Positions 17,609-27,412 are shown, counted from the first letter of the stretch. The stretch is DNA of 56,120 bases from Candidatus Goldiibacteriota bacterium (GCA_018000835.1 JAGNJD010000012.1:1-56120), one strand, 5' to 3'. Made by a program: numbers and translations. Notes: generated by a model from the sequence alone, not told the origin.

Positions 17609-19372
17609 ATGCTTGAAAAATTAAAAATAAAAAATTACGCATTAATAAAAAACATTGAAATTGATTTTTCGTCCGGATTAAATATTTTAACAGGAGAAAC
17701 AGGGGCAGGTAAATCAATAATTATAGGTGCATTAAACATTGCCATTGGTGAAAGAGGATACGCCGAAAACGTAAGGACGGGCGAAGATAAAGCAGAAATA
17801 GAAGCGGTTTTTAACATAAAAAACAATAAAATTCTTCACGAAAAGTTAGAAGAAACGTTGAAACAATCAGGAATTATCATAGATGATGAAAGATTAATAA
17901 TAAAAAGAGAAATAAACAAAAATGGTAAGGGGAAAATATCCATCAATAACACATCAGCAGGATTAAACATACTTGAAAAAACAGGAAATTATCTCGTTGA
18001 TATTCACGGTCAACATGAACATCAGTCGCTTTTAAAAACGGAATTACACATAGAATTTCTTGATGCTTATGCAAAAACAGAAAAATTACGCAATGAAATT
18101 TCCAATTTATATAGCAAATTAATTATCGTAAATAACGAACTTAAAAGGATTTATAAAATTGAAAAAGAAAAGCAGGAAAAACTCGAGATAATTAATTATA
18201 AATTAAATGAATTAAAAAACGCTGAGTTAAAAGACGAGAATGAATATGAAAAAATATTACAGGAAAGAAATAAACTTGTAAACGTTGAAACCATAAAAAA
18301 ATTAATAAATAACGTCATACAATCGCTTATGCCGTCTTCCATTGAAATAGAAGGAGAAGGCGCAATTGACTTACTTGCAAGAGTTGAAAAAAATATCATT
18401 GAATTGGAAAAATATGATCCGAAAACGTCAAAAGAATACAATGTTTTACTTGAAGAAATAATGATAAAAGCAAAAGATTTAAAGGATTTTTTTGTAAATT
18501 ACATTAATAATATAGATTTTGATAAAAATTATCTTGAAAAAATAGAAAACAGAATTGAATTAATTGAAGAACTTATGAAAAAATTCAGAAAAAGTAATTT
18601 TACGGAACTTTTTTCTTATAAAAATGAACTTGAAAAAGAAAAAAATTTTATTGAACTTAACGTAGAATTAATTAAGCAAAAAGAAAATGAAAAAAAACAA
18701 ATTTTGGAAAAACTATCTGATTTATGTATTAAATTATCAGAAATAAGAAACGAAAAAGCACTGGAACTTTCAAAAAAAATAGAGGAAGAATTAAAACAAT
18801 TAAACATTTCAAAAGCCATTTTTAAAATAAATGTTCATACAAAGGAAGCAGAAGATGATGACTTGTTCTTTATATATCAGGATAAAAAAATTAAAATCAC
18901 TGAAAACGGCATTGATAACGTTGAATTTTTGATATCTTTGAATCCCGGTGAAGAAATAAAGCCGCTCGTAAAAGTGGCATCCGGCGGTGAAATATCACGA
19001 ATTATGCTTGCAATTAAAAACATTCTTTCGGAAACCGACATAATACCAGTCATGGTTTTTGATGAAATTGACACCGGTATTTCAGGAAAAGTAGCAGATG
19101 ATGTTGGTGCAAAATTACATTCAATATCAAGGAAAAAACAGATATTATGCATAACCCATCTGCCTCAGATAGCAAGTTATTCTGATTCTCATTACTATGT
19201 AGAAAAAAACGTTTTAAATGGAAAAACCGAAACAAGAATAATAAAACTTGACGATAAAAGTAAAGTAAAAGAAATTGCAAGATTATTGAGCGGTGAAAAA
19301 ATTACTGAAACATCGATAAAATCAGCCGAAGAATTGATAAATTCCGTAAAAAATAAGAATAGCGTTAGATAA
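17609..19372 (+). CDS. recN: DNA repair protein RecN
   Basis: RecN is an SMC-like ATPase that holds broken DNA ends and assists RecA. The 587-residue protein has Walker A GETGAGKS near residue 35, a long charged coiled-coil middle (about 150-440), the ABC signature VASGGEISRIMLAIK, Walker B MVFDEIDTGISG and the H-loop CITHLPQIAS. In many bacteria recN is under LexA control, but no match to the operator seen before lexA in this window occurs just upstream. It sits 17 nt after dxs with a weak AAAGG site and is probably read from the operon. Confidence 0.96.
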   Translation: MLEKLKIKNYALIKNIEIDFSSGLNILTGETGAGKSIIIGALNIAIGERGYAENVRTGEDKAEIEAVFNIKNNKILHEKLEETLKQSGIIIDDERLIIKREINKNGKGKISINNTSAGLNILEKTGNYLVDIHGQHEHQSLLKTELHIEFLDAYAKTEKLRNEISNLYSKLIIVNNELKRIYKIEKEKQEKLEIINYKLNELKNAELKDENEYEKILQERNKLVNVETIKKLINNVIQSLMPSSIEIEGEGAIDLLARVEKNIIELEKYDPKTSKEYNVLLEEIMIKAKDLKDFFVNYINNIDFDKNYLEKIENRIELIEELMKKFRKSNFTELFSYKNELEKEKNFIELNVELIKQKENEKKQILEKLSDLCIKLSEIRNEKALELSKKIEEELKQLNISKAIFKINVHTKEAEDDDLFFIYQDKKIKITENGIDNVEFLISLNPGEEIKPLVKVASGGEISRIMLAIKNILSETDIIPVMVFDEIDTGISGKVADDVGAKLHSISRKKQILCITHLPQIASYSDSHYYVEKNVLNGKTETRIIKLDDKSKVKEIARLLSGEKITETSIKSAEELINSVKNKNSVR

Positions 19373-19374
19373 AA

Positions 19375-21360
19375 ATGAAATATTTATTCTTTTTGTTTTC
19401 AATAATAATTACATTTTTATTCATTAATACAACGCCACCAACCATATATCTGGGTGATTCAGGGGAAATTGTAACCGCTGTATGGACTCTCGGCATTGGT
19501 CATCCCCCGGGTTATCCTTTATACACGCTGACGGGTAAGATTTTCTCTCTGATTCCGTTAGGAGACATTGCATACAGAATAAATTTATTTTCAGTTTTTT
19601 TATCTTTACTTGTCTTTGCGTTTTTATTTTTAAATATAATTTTTTTTATTTCATTAATTTCAAAAAGTGAAAATAAAAATCTGGTTTATTTCGTAGCACT
19701 TATCATTTCATTATTTTATGTGTTTTCTGAAACGTTCTGGTTCGAATCAATAAATGCAAAAGGCGGCGTATACGTATTTGCACAATTAATTGTATTACTT
19801 TCTTTTTTTTCGTTTTTTAAATTCATTTCAACGAAAAAAATAAAATACTGTTATTTGTCTTTATATTTGTGTGGATTTCTAATACCTTCGCATAATTCAA
19901 CTGCATTGTTGGCAATTTTAATAATTATTTTAAATCTTTATTTTGCCCAAAAATCCGGTGATAAATTTTTAATAATAAAATTATTATCATTTTTTGTATT
20001 TTCTTTTTTAACGTCTTATTTATTTTTATTTATAAGGGTAAAAGGTAATCCGGTTTTTGTCTGGTCCGGGATTAATGGTTGCAGGGAAGTATTAGAACAC
20101 ATTTTAAGAAAAAGATATTCATCAGATGTACAGATATCATTACCGGTCATAAAGTTCAGATTATACAATTATTTTATATTATTTATTAAAAACTACAATA
20201 TCATCATAATCTTATTTTTTACCGGCTTATATTATACATATACAAAAAATAAAAACGTATTTTTTATTCTTTCCGTTTTTTTTGTAATAAATACAGTATT
20301 ACTCATTTTAGGAATAGAAACATCCACAGGTTTTAATTTAAGTTCTCTTACGACGATATCTCTTTATATAAGCAGAGGATTTTATTTAATAAACGATTTA
20401 TTGCCGATAACGATTTCTGCATGCGGTTTGTTTTTTCTTTTTGATTTATTAAACGATAAATATAAAATTAATACAACTTTTATGTGCGTAATTTTTTTAT
20501 TTTTTCCATTTATAATGATTTTTAACAATTATGAATTAAACAACCAGTCAAAAAAATTTCTTGGATATGATCATCCAATAAACATTATGAATTCGTTAAA
20601 CAAAGGAAACATACTTTTTTCAAGAAATGATTGCCCGAGTTTTAACATACTTTACGTAAAATACGTCAAAAATAAATACAGGGATTATGTAGTATATGAC
20701 AGAGACGCAGCAACACTGGATATATCTATTTATGGTAAAACAAAAGATAAAAAAAAGATGCAAACAATAGAATCAAAATTCGTTTTGGAAAACGTAAATA
20801 ACGTTTTTTTTACAGATTATTATGATGACAAAAATAGCAACATAAAATCAACGTCTTATGGAATATTATTTAAAACATATACAGATAAAGAGCCTTATTA
20901 TAATAACGTAAATTTATTGCAATTATATACAATAAGAGATTACTTTAACAATAAAAAATTAGATCTTTTTTACAATGACTTTATTGCAAAATATTTTATT
21001 GCGAAAGCAGAAAATTTTGCAAAATGCAACGACAGACAAAATACGTTAAAATGGATTGATTTTGTTGAAAAAATCGGCGGTAAAAGTCCTGCAACGATAA
21101 AAGAAATAATACGTATTGTTTTTGGTGAGTTAAAAGATATAGACCTTTCCATAAAATATCTTAAAAAACTCGTTTATCTTAATCCTTATGACATAAATAC
21201 GTTAAACATCCTTTTAAAAATATATTTTCAGTATAATTTTAATGAAGCACTTGAATGGATGGATGAATTTTATAATTTTTTACCGGATTCAAAATATAAA
21301 AAAAGCATAAAGAAACAACTGGAATTATATAAACAACTTAAAAAAGATAATATGCAATGA
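19375..21360 (+). CDS. DUF2723 multi-pass membrane protein, GT-C fold (first of a tandem pair)
   Basis: This 661-residue protein has about ten hydrophobic segments in residues 1-400 and a soluble C-terminal part of about 250 residues with TPR-like helices. The first loop holds the family hallmark YLGDSGEIVTAVWTLGIGHPPGYPLY (read in two parts), with the Asp that in GT-C glycosyltransferases is catalytic. DUF2723 is related to protein O-mannosyltransferases; human TMEM260 of this family mannosylates protein domains. A bacterial role in lipid-linked-sugar transfer to proteins or glycans is inferred. It starts 2 nt after recN and overlaps its paralog by 4 bp (ATGA). Confidence 0.8.
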   Translation: MKYLFFLFSIIITFLFINTTPPTIYLGDSGEIVTAVWTLGIGHPPGYPLYTLTGKIFSLIPLGDIAYRINLFSVFLSLLVFAFLFLNIIFFISLISKSENKNLVYFVALIISLFYVFSETFWFESINAKGGVYVFAQLIVLLSFFSFFKFISTKKIKYCYLSLYLCGFLIPSHNSTALLAILIIILNLYFAQKSGDKFLIIKLLSFFVFSFLTSYLFLFIRVKGNPVFVWSGINGCREVLEHILRKRYSSDVQISLPVIKFRLYNYFILFIKNYNIIIILFFTGLYYTYTKNKNVFFILSVFFVINTVLLILGIETSTGFNLSSLTTISLYISRGFYLINDLLPITISACGLFFLFDLLNDKYKINTTFMCVIFLFFPFIMIFNNYELNNQSKKFLGYDHPINIMNSLNKGNILFSRNDCPSFNILYVKYVKNKYRDYVVYDRDAATLDISIYGKTKDKKKMQTIESKFVLENVNNVFFTDYYDDKNSNIKSTSYGILFKTYTDKEPYYNNVNLLQLYTIRDYFNNKKLDLFYNDFIAKYFIAKAENFAKCNDRQNTLKWIDFVEKIGGKSPATIKEIIRIVFGELKDIDLSIKYLKKLVYLNPYDINTLNILLKIYFQYNFNEALEWMDEFYNFLPDSKYKKSIKKQLELYKQLKKDNMQ

Positions 21361-23321
21361 AATATATTTTATTTTTTTCTTCTTTATTCACAGTTTTGCT
21401 TTTCATTTTAACTGCACCTCCGACTATATGCCTTGGTGACAGTGGTGAAATAGCGTCCGCCGCGTTTAATCTGGGCATAGGACATCCGCCCGGTTATCCT
21501 GTTTACATTTTACTTGGAAAAATCTCTACATTACTACCAATAGGAGATGAAGCATTCAGAATTAATTTTATGTCGATAATTTTATCTGTTTTTATTTTTT
21601 TGATTTTATTTTTAACCATAAGAAAAATGTTAAAAATTTTTTATAAAGACAAAAGTAAATTAATTAATTTTATATCTTTAATGACTTCCTTCATTTTCGT
21701 TTTTTCAAATGATTTTTACTGCGTTGCAACTAACGTAAAAGGTGGAATATATGTATTTAATTGTTTAATAATATTGACGTCAATTTATTCAATAATTAGA
21801 TATTATTTTGACAATGAAAAAAAATTTTTATATTTTACGTTATATTGCATTGGCTTCATGCCGGTTGCACATCAAACCTCGTTATTTATAATGCTTTTTT
21901 TGCTTTTTATCATTTTATACGTCGTTTATAAAAGAAAAGAAAAAAATATTTTAGGAATGCTTATATTTTTTTTACTATCATTTATGACATCATGGTTTTA
22001 TCTTTTTATAAGATATAAAAGAGCAATGAATGTTTGGGCAAATATTGATTCTTTAAGCCTTTTGTTTGATTTTATTACAAGAAAAGTATACGTTAACCAG
22101 AATGATCCGAATTTTACTTTTACCGCGGGTATTTCTAAATTTTTATGGTATCTTAAAAATTATTTTCAAAATTTTAATGTTTTATTATTGTTTTTGATAT
22201 ATGGATTCGTCGTTTTATATAAAAAATCGATAAAAGTTTTTCTATTGAATATTTTTATTTTTTTTACGAATCTTTTTTTAATAATTTTATTTACGTATAA
22301 TGGCAATTCACCTGAATTTTATTACGTAAATAAACCGTTCTATCTAATAAATAATCTTTTATCCATGCTATACGTTTCAATTGGTGTCCATTTATTGTTA
22401 TTTAATTTAAAAAATAAATCACGTTTGATTTATAATATTTGTTTGATTGTTTTTATGATTTTTACATTGGGTATGATTTCCATTAATACTTTTAACAATA
22501 ATTATTCAAGAAAATTTCTTGCTTATGACCACGGCATTAATATATTAAAAACAATAAATGATAATGATTATATAATTGGTAAATCAGACATTTACATTTT
22601 CAACGTTCAATACTTAAAACAGGTAAAGAAACAATATTTGAATATAACCGTTTATGACCAGAGTGGTAACGTGCTTGATACGTCATTATATAAAAATGCA
22701 AAGAGAAATGGCGTTTTAGACTTAAAAAAACAGGAACAGGCAGAATTGGATTTGTATTTAAAAAATAAAAATAATGTTTTTTATATGGATATGACGTCAT
22801 ATCCTGAATATAATCTTATGACCAGACCTTACGGTATTTTGAATAAATTAACAGAAAATACAATTTTCTTAAAAAATACCGAAAATTTAATGTCAATTTA
22901 TTCAATCCGCGATTTATTTAATTGTAAAAACAACGATTTCTTTAACAGATACGTTATTGGTAAATATCTTGTCAGGGAAGCAGAATATGCTGCAATTAAT
23001 CAAAAAACGAATGAATTTAATTTTTATAAAAATTATTCCGAAGCAGTAGCAGGCGATGTTCCGAATATTATTAAAAACATTGCTTCCATTTATTTTCATA
23101 ATTTAATGGACGTAAGAAATACAATGAATTATCTTGAAAAATCAATAGAACTTGATAATTACGATCTTGCTGCACTTAATTTAATAATAACCCTGTATCA
23201 TGAATTAGGAATGAAAGAAAGAGAAATTTATTGGTTGAAATTTTATTATGAAAAAGAATGGAGAAAAGAAATAAAGGAAAAGATATTAAACAGGATTAAT
23301 TACATTGGATCTGCCCGGTAA
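21357..23321 (+). CDS. DUF2723 multi-pass membrane protein, GT-C fold (second of a tandem pair)
   Basis: This 654-residue paralog of the preceding gene has the same layout: about ten membrane segments and a soluble helical tail. The hallmark loop reads CLGDSGEIASAAFNLGIGHPPGYP, and both proteins later share FLxYDHxINI and YSIRDLFN-type motifs, showing an old duplication. The start codon overlaps the upstream stop (ATGA), so translation is coupled. The final residues and stop codon (SAR, TAA) lie inside a dispersed repeat whose terminus starts at 23311, so the original C-terminus may have been altered by that insertion. Likely function as for the first copy. Confidence 0.8.
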   Translation: MKYILFFSSLFTVLLFILTAPPTICLGDSGEIASAAFNLGIGHPPGYPVYILLGKISTLLPIGDEAFRINFMSIILSVFIFLILFLTIRKMLKIFYKDKSKLINFISLMTSFIFVFSNDFYCVATNVKGGIYVFNCLIILTSIYSIIRYYFDNEKKFLYFTLYCIGFMPVAHQTSLFIMLFLLFIILYVVYKRKEKNILGMLIFFLLSFMTSWFYLFIRYKRAMNVWANIDSLSLLFDFITRKVYVNQNDPNFTFTAGISKFLWYLKNYFQNFNVLLLFLIYGFVVLYKKSIKVFLLNIFIFFTNLFLIILFTYNGNSPEFYYVNKPFYLINNLLSMLYVSIGVHLLLFNLKNKSRLIYNICLIVFMIFTLGMISINTFNNNYSRKFLAYDHGINILKTINDNDYIIGKSDIYIFNVQYLKQVKKQYLNITVYDQSGNVLDTSLYKNAKRNGVLDLKKQEQAELDLYLKNKNNVFYMDMTSYPEYNLMTRPYGILNKLTENTIFLKNTENLMSIYSIRDLFNCKNNDFFNRYVIGKYLVREAEYAAINQKTNEFNFYKNYSEAVAGDVPNIIKNIASIYFHNLMDVRNTMNYLEKSIELDNYDLAALNLIITLYHELGMKEREIYWLKFYYEKEWRKEIKEKILNRINYIGSAR

Positions 23322-23549
23322 AAAACACAGATTTCATATAATTCCTTTTAAATTATTCTTTTTTATGAAATTTTTAATTGGGTAGAATTTGATTAAAATG
23401 TAAAAATTGAAATTGAAAAGTGACACAATTCTATTGAAGATTGTTTATTATAGATTGCCTGTCGTTTTTTTTTCCTTTCCAACCAGTAATAAGACAATCA
23501 GAAAGGTTTTTATTTGCCATTTAATTTTCCCATTAAATTTACCGGACAG
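23311..23549 (+). repeat. Dispersed intergenic repeat, copy B (longest copy)
   Basis: This 239-bp unit starts CTGCCCGGTAAAAAACA, continues GATTTCATATAATTCC and ends CCCATTAAATTTACCGGACAG. Start and end match copy A read on the opposite strand, so the two ends define one element with about 9-12 bp terminal inverted repeats. The middle shows no reading frame. It occupies most of the 329-bp gap between the DUF2723 gene and the TPR gene and overlaps the last 11 bp of the former. Confidence 0.6.
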
Positions 23550-23570
23550 TAAAACAGTTTAGTCCGGTAA
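23539..23570. repeat. Perfect hairpin at the right end of repeat copy B
   Basis: TTACCGGAC (23539-23547) and GTCCGGTAA (23562-23570) form a 9-bp perfect stem with a 14-nt loop. There is no T-tract on either side, so it is not a classic terminator. It adds a third CCGG terminus to the repeat and may be the remains of a second copy. Confidence 0.5.
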
Positions 23571-23598
23571 TTATAAAAAATAGTAAAAATTAAAATAA

Positions 23599-23627
23599 TT
23601 TACATTTGTTTTAAAAATTGTTATTAT
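23599..23627 (+). promoter_or_regulatory. Promoter for the TPR-array gene at 23651
   Basis: TTTACA (23599-23604), 17-bp spacer, TATTAT (23622-23627). The transcript would start near 23634 with a short leader containing AAAGGAG ahead of the ATG. Confidence 0.5.
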
Positions 23628-23650
23628 AAAAACAAAAAGGAGAATAAAAG

Positions 23651-24982
23651 ATGTCTGAAATATTTAATAAAATAAAAAAATTTAACAAAATAAACATAAA
23701 TGAAACGAAAATAGACATTAACCAGAAACCATCTTGTTTATGTGCAATATATGCAACGAAAGAAGAATTAAGAGAAGCTGAAGAAAATTGTAAAAAAGCA
23801 CTTGAAGAAGACACCAAATATGCCGATTCATATATTTGTCTTGGAAGAGTTTATGCAACACAAAAAAGATATAAAGAAGCAGAAGAAAATTTTAAAAAAG
23901 CCTTGTTGTTAAACCCTGATTATCTTGATGCAAAATTTTATCTTGGAGAAGTTTACGTCCATCTCGGAAAATGTATAGAAGCTGAATTAGAACTTAAAAA
24001 CGTCTTGGAAAAAAATCCATATTACGTTAATGCGTACATTGCTCTTGGTAAATTATATTTTAACATGGAAAAAAATGCAGAAGCAATTTTTAATTTTAAG
24101 AAAGCATTGTCGTTAAAACCAGATTATGCGGACGTTCATTTTATGCTTGGCGGAGTGTATGTTAACATGGGGAATTATAAAATTGCAGAATCAGAACATA
24201 AGAAAGCAATTAAAATAAATCCTATGTATGCGGATGCCAACATAGGGTTGGGTTGGATATACTATTTACAGGGACGATTTAAGGATGCGGAACAGCAATT
24301 CAATAAATCAATTAATTTAAAACCGGATGAAGACAGCATTTATTCAGGATTGGGCTGGATATGTTATCTTACGGAAAGATATGAAGAGGCAGAATCTCAT
24401 TTTTCAAAAGCAATTAAAATAAAAAATAACGACATTGAAAATTACGTAGGACTGGGTTGGACTTATTATAATCTTTTTATGCTTGGAGAAGCCCAGATAG
24501 AATCTGCTGAAAAAGCGTTTAAAAATGCCTTAAATATTAATTCAAATCATGCCGATGCTCATAATGGCCTTGGATGGGTTTATTATCATCAGGACAATCT
24601 GAAAGAAGCAGAAATACATTTTTTAAAAACTGTTGAATTAAATCCTGACATGCCACAGCCACATCTGGGGCTGGGATGGGTTTATTACAGATGGTATTCA
24701 TATAAAAATGATAGATTAAAGGAAGCCGAATCTGAATTTAAAAAATCAATTGAAAAACAGGAAAAAAATGGGCCTGCATACATTGGCCTTGGCTGGGTTT
24801 ATTACAGAGAAGGGGAATATAAAGAAGCAGAAAAATCATTTCTAAAGGCTAAATCAATTTCTCCTAATGACCCGGAAGTATACATAGGACTCGGTAGCTT
24901 ATATGAAAAAACGGGAAAAAAATCAAAAGCACTCTCAGCTTATAATAAAGCAAGAAAATTAAATCCAAGCACGATTATGTAA
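23651..24982 (+). CDS. Cytoplasmic TPR-array protein
   Basis: This 443-residue protein is built almost wholly from about eleven tetratricopeptide repeats after a ~30-residue N-terminal tail. Most units carry the A-helix form YxGLGWxYY and the B-helix form YKEAExxFxKAL. Seven or so contain an unusual GLGW(V/I)YY signature, showing recent internal duplication. It has no signal peptide and no catalytic domain, so it is likely a scaffold. It stands alone between two intergenic regions with its own promoter. Its repeats resemble those at the end of the convergent O-antigen-ligase gene, but no direct link can be shown. Confidence 0.75.
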   Translation: MSEIFNKIKKFNKININETKIDINQKPSCLCAIYATKEELREAEENCKKALEEDTKYADSYICLGRVYATQKRYKEAEENFKKALLLNPDYLDAKFYLGEVYVHLGKCIEAELELKNVLEKNPYYVNAYIALGKLYFNMEKNAEAIFNFKKALSLKPDYADVHFMLGGVYVNMGNYKIAESEHKKAIKINPMYADANIGLGWIYYLQGRFKDAEQQFNKSINLKPDEDSIYSGLGWICYLTERYEEAESHFSKAIKIKNNDIENYVGLGWTYYNLFMLGEAQIESAEKAFKNALNINSNHADAHNGLGWVYYHQDNLKEAEIHFLKTVELNPDMPQPHLGLGWVYYRWYSYKNDRLKEAESEFKKSIEKQEKNGPAYIGLGWVYYREGEYKEAEKSFLKAKSISPNDPEVYIGLGSLYEKTGKKSKALSAYNKARKLNPSTIM

Positions 24983-25038
24983 TCTTGCTTATGTTTTAAA
25001 AAATATTCGGAACTGATGTTTAAAAAATATTATGAATA

Positions 25039-27270
25039 TTATTTTAGCCCATTTAAAATACTCTTTGCATTCGGCACCATGTCAGAATCGGGAGCCATTT
25101 CAATAAATTTTTCAAGATATATTTTTGCTTCATTTTTCTTGCCCTGAGCAGCACATACAACGCCTAGATTGTGATATGCCTGGAAAAGGGTATTGTTAAG
25201 TTCAATGGTTTTTATATAAAATTTTTCTGCGTTTGAAAATTCTTTTTTGGTAAAAAACAGATTGCCAAGCATGAAATATGCATTGGCTGCCATATTTTTA
25301 TCAATATTTTCTAATTTATCAAACAAGGGTAATGCCTGCTCAATCAGGTTATGTCTTATATACAGGTCAATGAGATTGTTATAAAACAAACCTGTAACGG
25401 GAGCTTTTTCAATTGCTTTAAGATAATTTTTTTCAGCCTCAGCGAGATATTGCGGGTTATTCATAAGATCGCCTAAAAAAGCATATACTCTTCCCAAATT
25501 TCCCCAGTAATAAGCATTAAAAGGATTAAGTTCAACTCCTTTTTTATAAAATTCTATTGATTTTTTTAATAAATCAATCTGCTGATTTTTATCCTGCAAA
25601 GACATTGCATATCGTTCAAAAGCAAGCCCTGTATAAACTTGATATTTAACCTCAAATGGAGCAAGTTTTGTTGATTTTATATGTTCTGAAATAGCCATGT
25701 CCCATCTGTTATAAACTGCACCTAAAATCCTTCCTCTGTTATAATATGTATCAGCTTTATATATGTTATATGCCTGGTAAGACAAAAATAATCCGCCTAT
25801 AATAAAAATAAACAAATATATGATTTTTGTCATTTCGTTATATAAAGGAAGATATATTTTTTTTGTTTTAGCAGGATAGGATTCATTATAGTAAATAAAA
25901 TGCAATGCCATAAAAATATAAAAAGATGTATTTATTGCAGCTACTCCAAAACTGAAAAAATTTTGCACAAAATAAGCAATAAAAGATGAAAACATTGCAA
26001 GAGAAATAATTTTATGCTCAAAATCGGTTAATTTAATAAAAGATTTAAGCCACATACAAAAATACGCCCATATAAGTAAAAGATAAATTCCAAGAGAAGA
26101 TAGCCCCATGGTTGCGGCTATATTTAACAATTCATTATGAGCAGTCCTAGAGGCTACGTTGGCACCATCTATCTGGGCAAAATCCGTACCTGAATATCCT
26201 GGAAATACGGATTTAAAGGTATCTACACCTGTTCCCAGAATGGGGTGTTCTTTGATAATTTTTAAAGATGGAATCCATATATGTAATCTTGACGTTTTAA
26301 TGCTTTGTTTAAAATTTACGACTGAGTTCCATAATCTTGACGTCGCACTTTTTCCAACAGTAAAACTTAATGCAAAAGAAATTATAATAATTAAAATTAT
26401 GCCTGATATCCAGTATTTATATTTTTTTACTAAAAGATTTAAAATATAAAAAAACGAAACGCGTTTTGATTCTGATTCGTGTTTTATATTTATATATAGT
26501 TTATATAAAAAGTAAAATAGGAAAAATATTAATGAAATTAAAAAACCAAGAAAAGGTCCTCGACTTTGCGTTCCGAAAAGGGCTATGTATAATAAAAGGA
26601 AAAGGCCAAAAAAAAGGATTGAAAAAAAATAGTTTTTCTTTTTTAAATTAATGAACAAGAATGCAAAATTAACGGGTATTATCATAATTAAAAGTGCTCC
26701 AAGAAAGTTGGGATTTCCCATAGAAGCAAAATATCTGCCTTTTATCATTGATTCTTCATTCCATTTTATAAAATCATATCCATAAAATTGGGCAACTGCA
26801 TATAATCCGGACAAAAGTCCGGCTAAAAGGAAAGCATAATTTACCGTTATTATCTGTTTTTTATTTTTTAAATTCTGGGTTGCAATGTAATATAAAAGAA
26901 CATAATTAATATTTGATAGAGAACCGGCAAAATTTTCATATTCTCCACGAAATGACAAGTGCGGCGCAAAACTTGTAAGAGTAGTTACTATGTTCATAAC
27001 AACCCATAAAAACATGGGAAAATCAAGTGGGGTGGGCTTAAAATCAACGTATCCCTGCCGGGTTATTTTTATTCCCCAGAATATTATCATTAATAATGTA
27101 AGGATTCTTAAAATGGTTAATTTTGGTAATTCAAACTGGTCATAGGAATGGATGTTAAAAAACAATGGAATTATGAATATAGTAAATACCAGTAAATAAA
27201 AAATCACATTTTCACAAAATAAAATAACATTGTCTTTTTTCTGTATGTTTATTGTTTTTTCATTTATCAT
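25039..27270 (-). CDS. O-antigen ligase/polymerase (Wzy_C) fused to C-terminal TPRs
   Basis: This 743-residue protein on the minus strand has about twelve membrane segments (residues 15-490). The Wzy_C hallmark loop lies near 320-400: RLHIWIPSLKIIKEHPILGTG, then AHNELLNIAATMGLSSLGIYLL. The earlier GTQSRGPFLGF motif also fits. The last ~230 residues hold four or five TPRs (NAYYWGNLGRVYAFLGD, AYFMLGNLFF, AYHNLGVVCAAQG). Such ligases join glycan chains to lipid A or to proteins; TPR fusions occur in many diderm phyla. There is no ribosome site ahead of the ATG, and the promoter places the transcript start only about 3 nt upstream. Confidence 0.85.
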   Translation of the reverse strand: MINEKTINIQKKDNVILFCENVIFYLLVFTIFIIPLFFNIHSYDQFELPKLTILRILTLLMIIFWGIKITRQGYVDFKPTPLDFPMFLWVVMNIVTTLTSFAPHLSFRGEYENFAGSLSNINYVLLYYIATQNLKNKKQIITVNYAFLLAGLLSGLYAVAQFYGYDFIKWNEESMIKGRYFASMGNPNFLGALLIMIIPVNFAFLFINLKKKNYFFSILFFGLFLLLYIALFGTQSRGPFLGFLISLIFFLFYFLYKLYINIKHESESKRVSFFYILNLLVKKYKYWISGIILIIIISFALSFTVGKSATSRLWNSVVNFKQSIKTSRLHIWIPSLKIIKEHPILGTGVDTFKSVFPGYSGTDFAQIDGANVASRTAHNELLNIAATMGLSSLGIYLLLIWAYFCMWLKSFIKLTDFEHKIISLAMFSSFIAYFVQNFFSFGVAAINTSFYIFMALHFIYYNESYPAKTKKIYLPLYNEMTKIIYLFIFIIGGLFLSYQAYNIYKADTYYNRGRILGAVYNRWDMAISEHIKSTKLAPFEVKYQVYTGLAFERYAMSLQDKNQQIDLLKKSIEFYKKGVELNPFNAYYWGNLGRVYAFLGDLMNNPQYLAEAEKNYLKAIEKAPVTGLFYNNLIDLYIRHNLIEQALPLFDKLENIDKNMAANAYFMLGNLFFTKKEFSNAEKFYIKTIELNNTLFQAYHNLGVVCAAQGKKNEAKIYLEKFIEMAPDSDMVPNAKSILNGLK

Positions 27271-27279
27271 AACTTAATT

Positions 27280-27308
27280 AGTATAATTTTAATGTAAAAT
27301 AATGTCAA
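27280..27308 (-). promoter_or_regulatory. Promoter of the O-antigen-ligase gene (near-leaderless)
   Basis: On the minus strand TTGACA (27308-27303), a 17-bp spacer and TATACT (27285-27280). The -10 box ends 9 nt before the ATG at 27270, so transcription should start about 3 nt upstream of the start codon. No Shine-Dalgarno sequence is possible. Confidence 0.65.
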
Positions 27309-27345
27309 TTATATTTATAACATTACTTATAATTTTAACCTAATA

Positions 27346-27374
27346 TTGACATATTGAAATTATTATGTTATTTT
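27346..27374 (+). promoter_or_regulatory. Promoter of the TPR gene pair at 27413
   Basis: TTGACA (27346-27351), 17-bp spacer, TATTTT (27369-27374); a TATAAT at 27374-27379 is an alternative at poor spacing. It fires opposite to the ligase promoter in the same 142-bp region. The leader has AAGGAG before the ATG. Confidence 0.5.
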
Positions 27375-27412
27375 ATAATTAAATGAGTAAATTTAAATTT
27401 TAAGGAGTTTTT

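Noticed and set aside
23651..24982. The regular repeat pattern of this region as a CRISPR array
   Set aside because: It is the protein-coding TPR array; repeats are about 100 bp, diverged and in frame. No CRISPR array was seen anywhere in the window.
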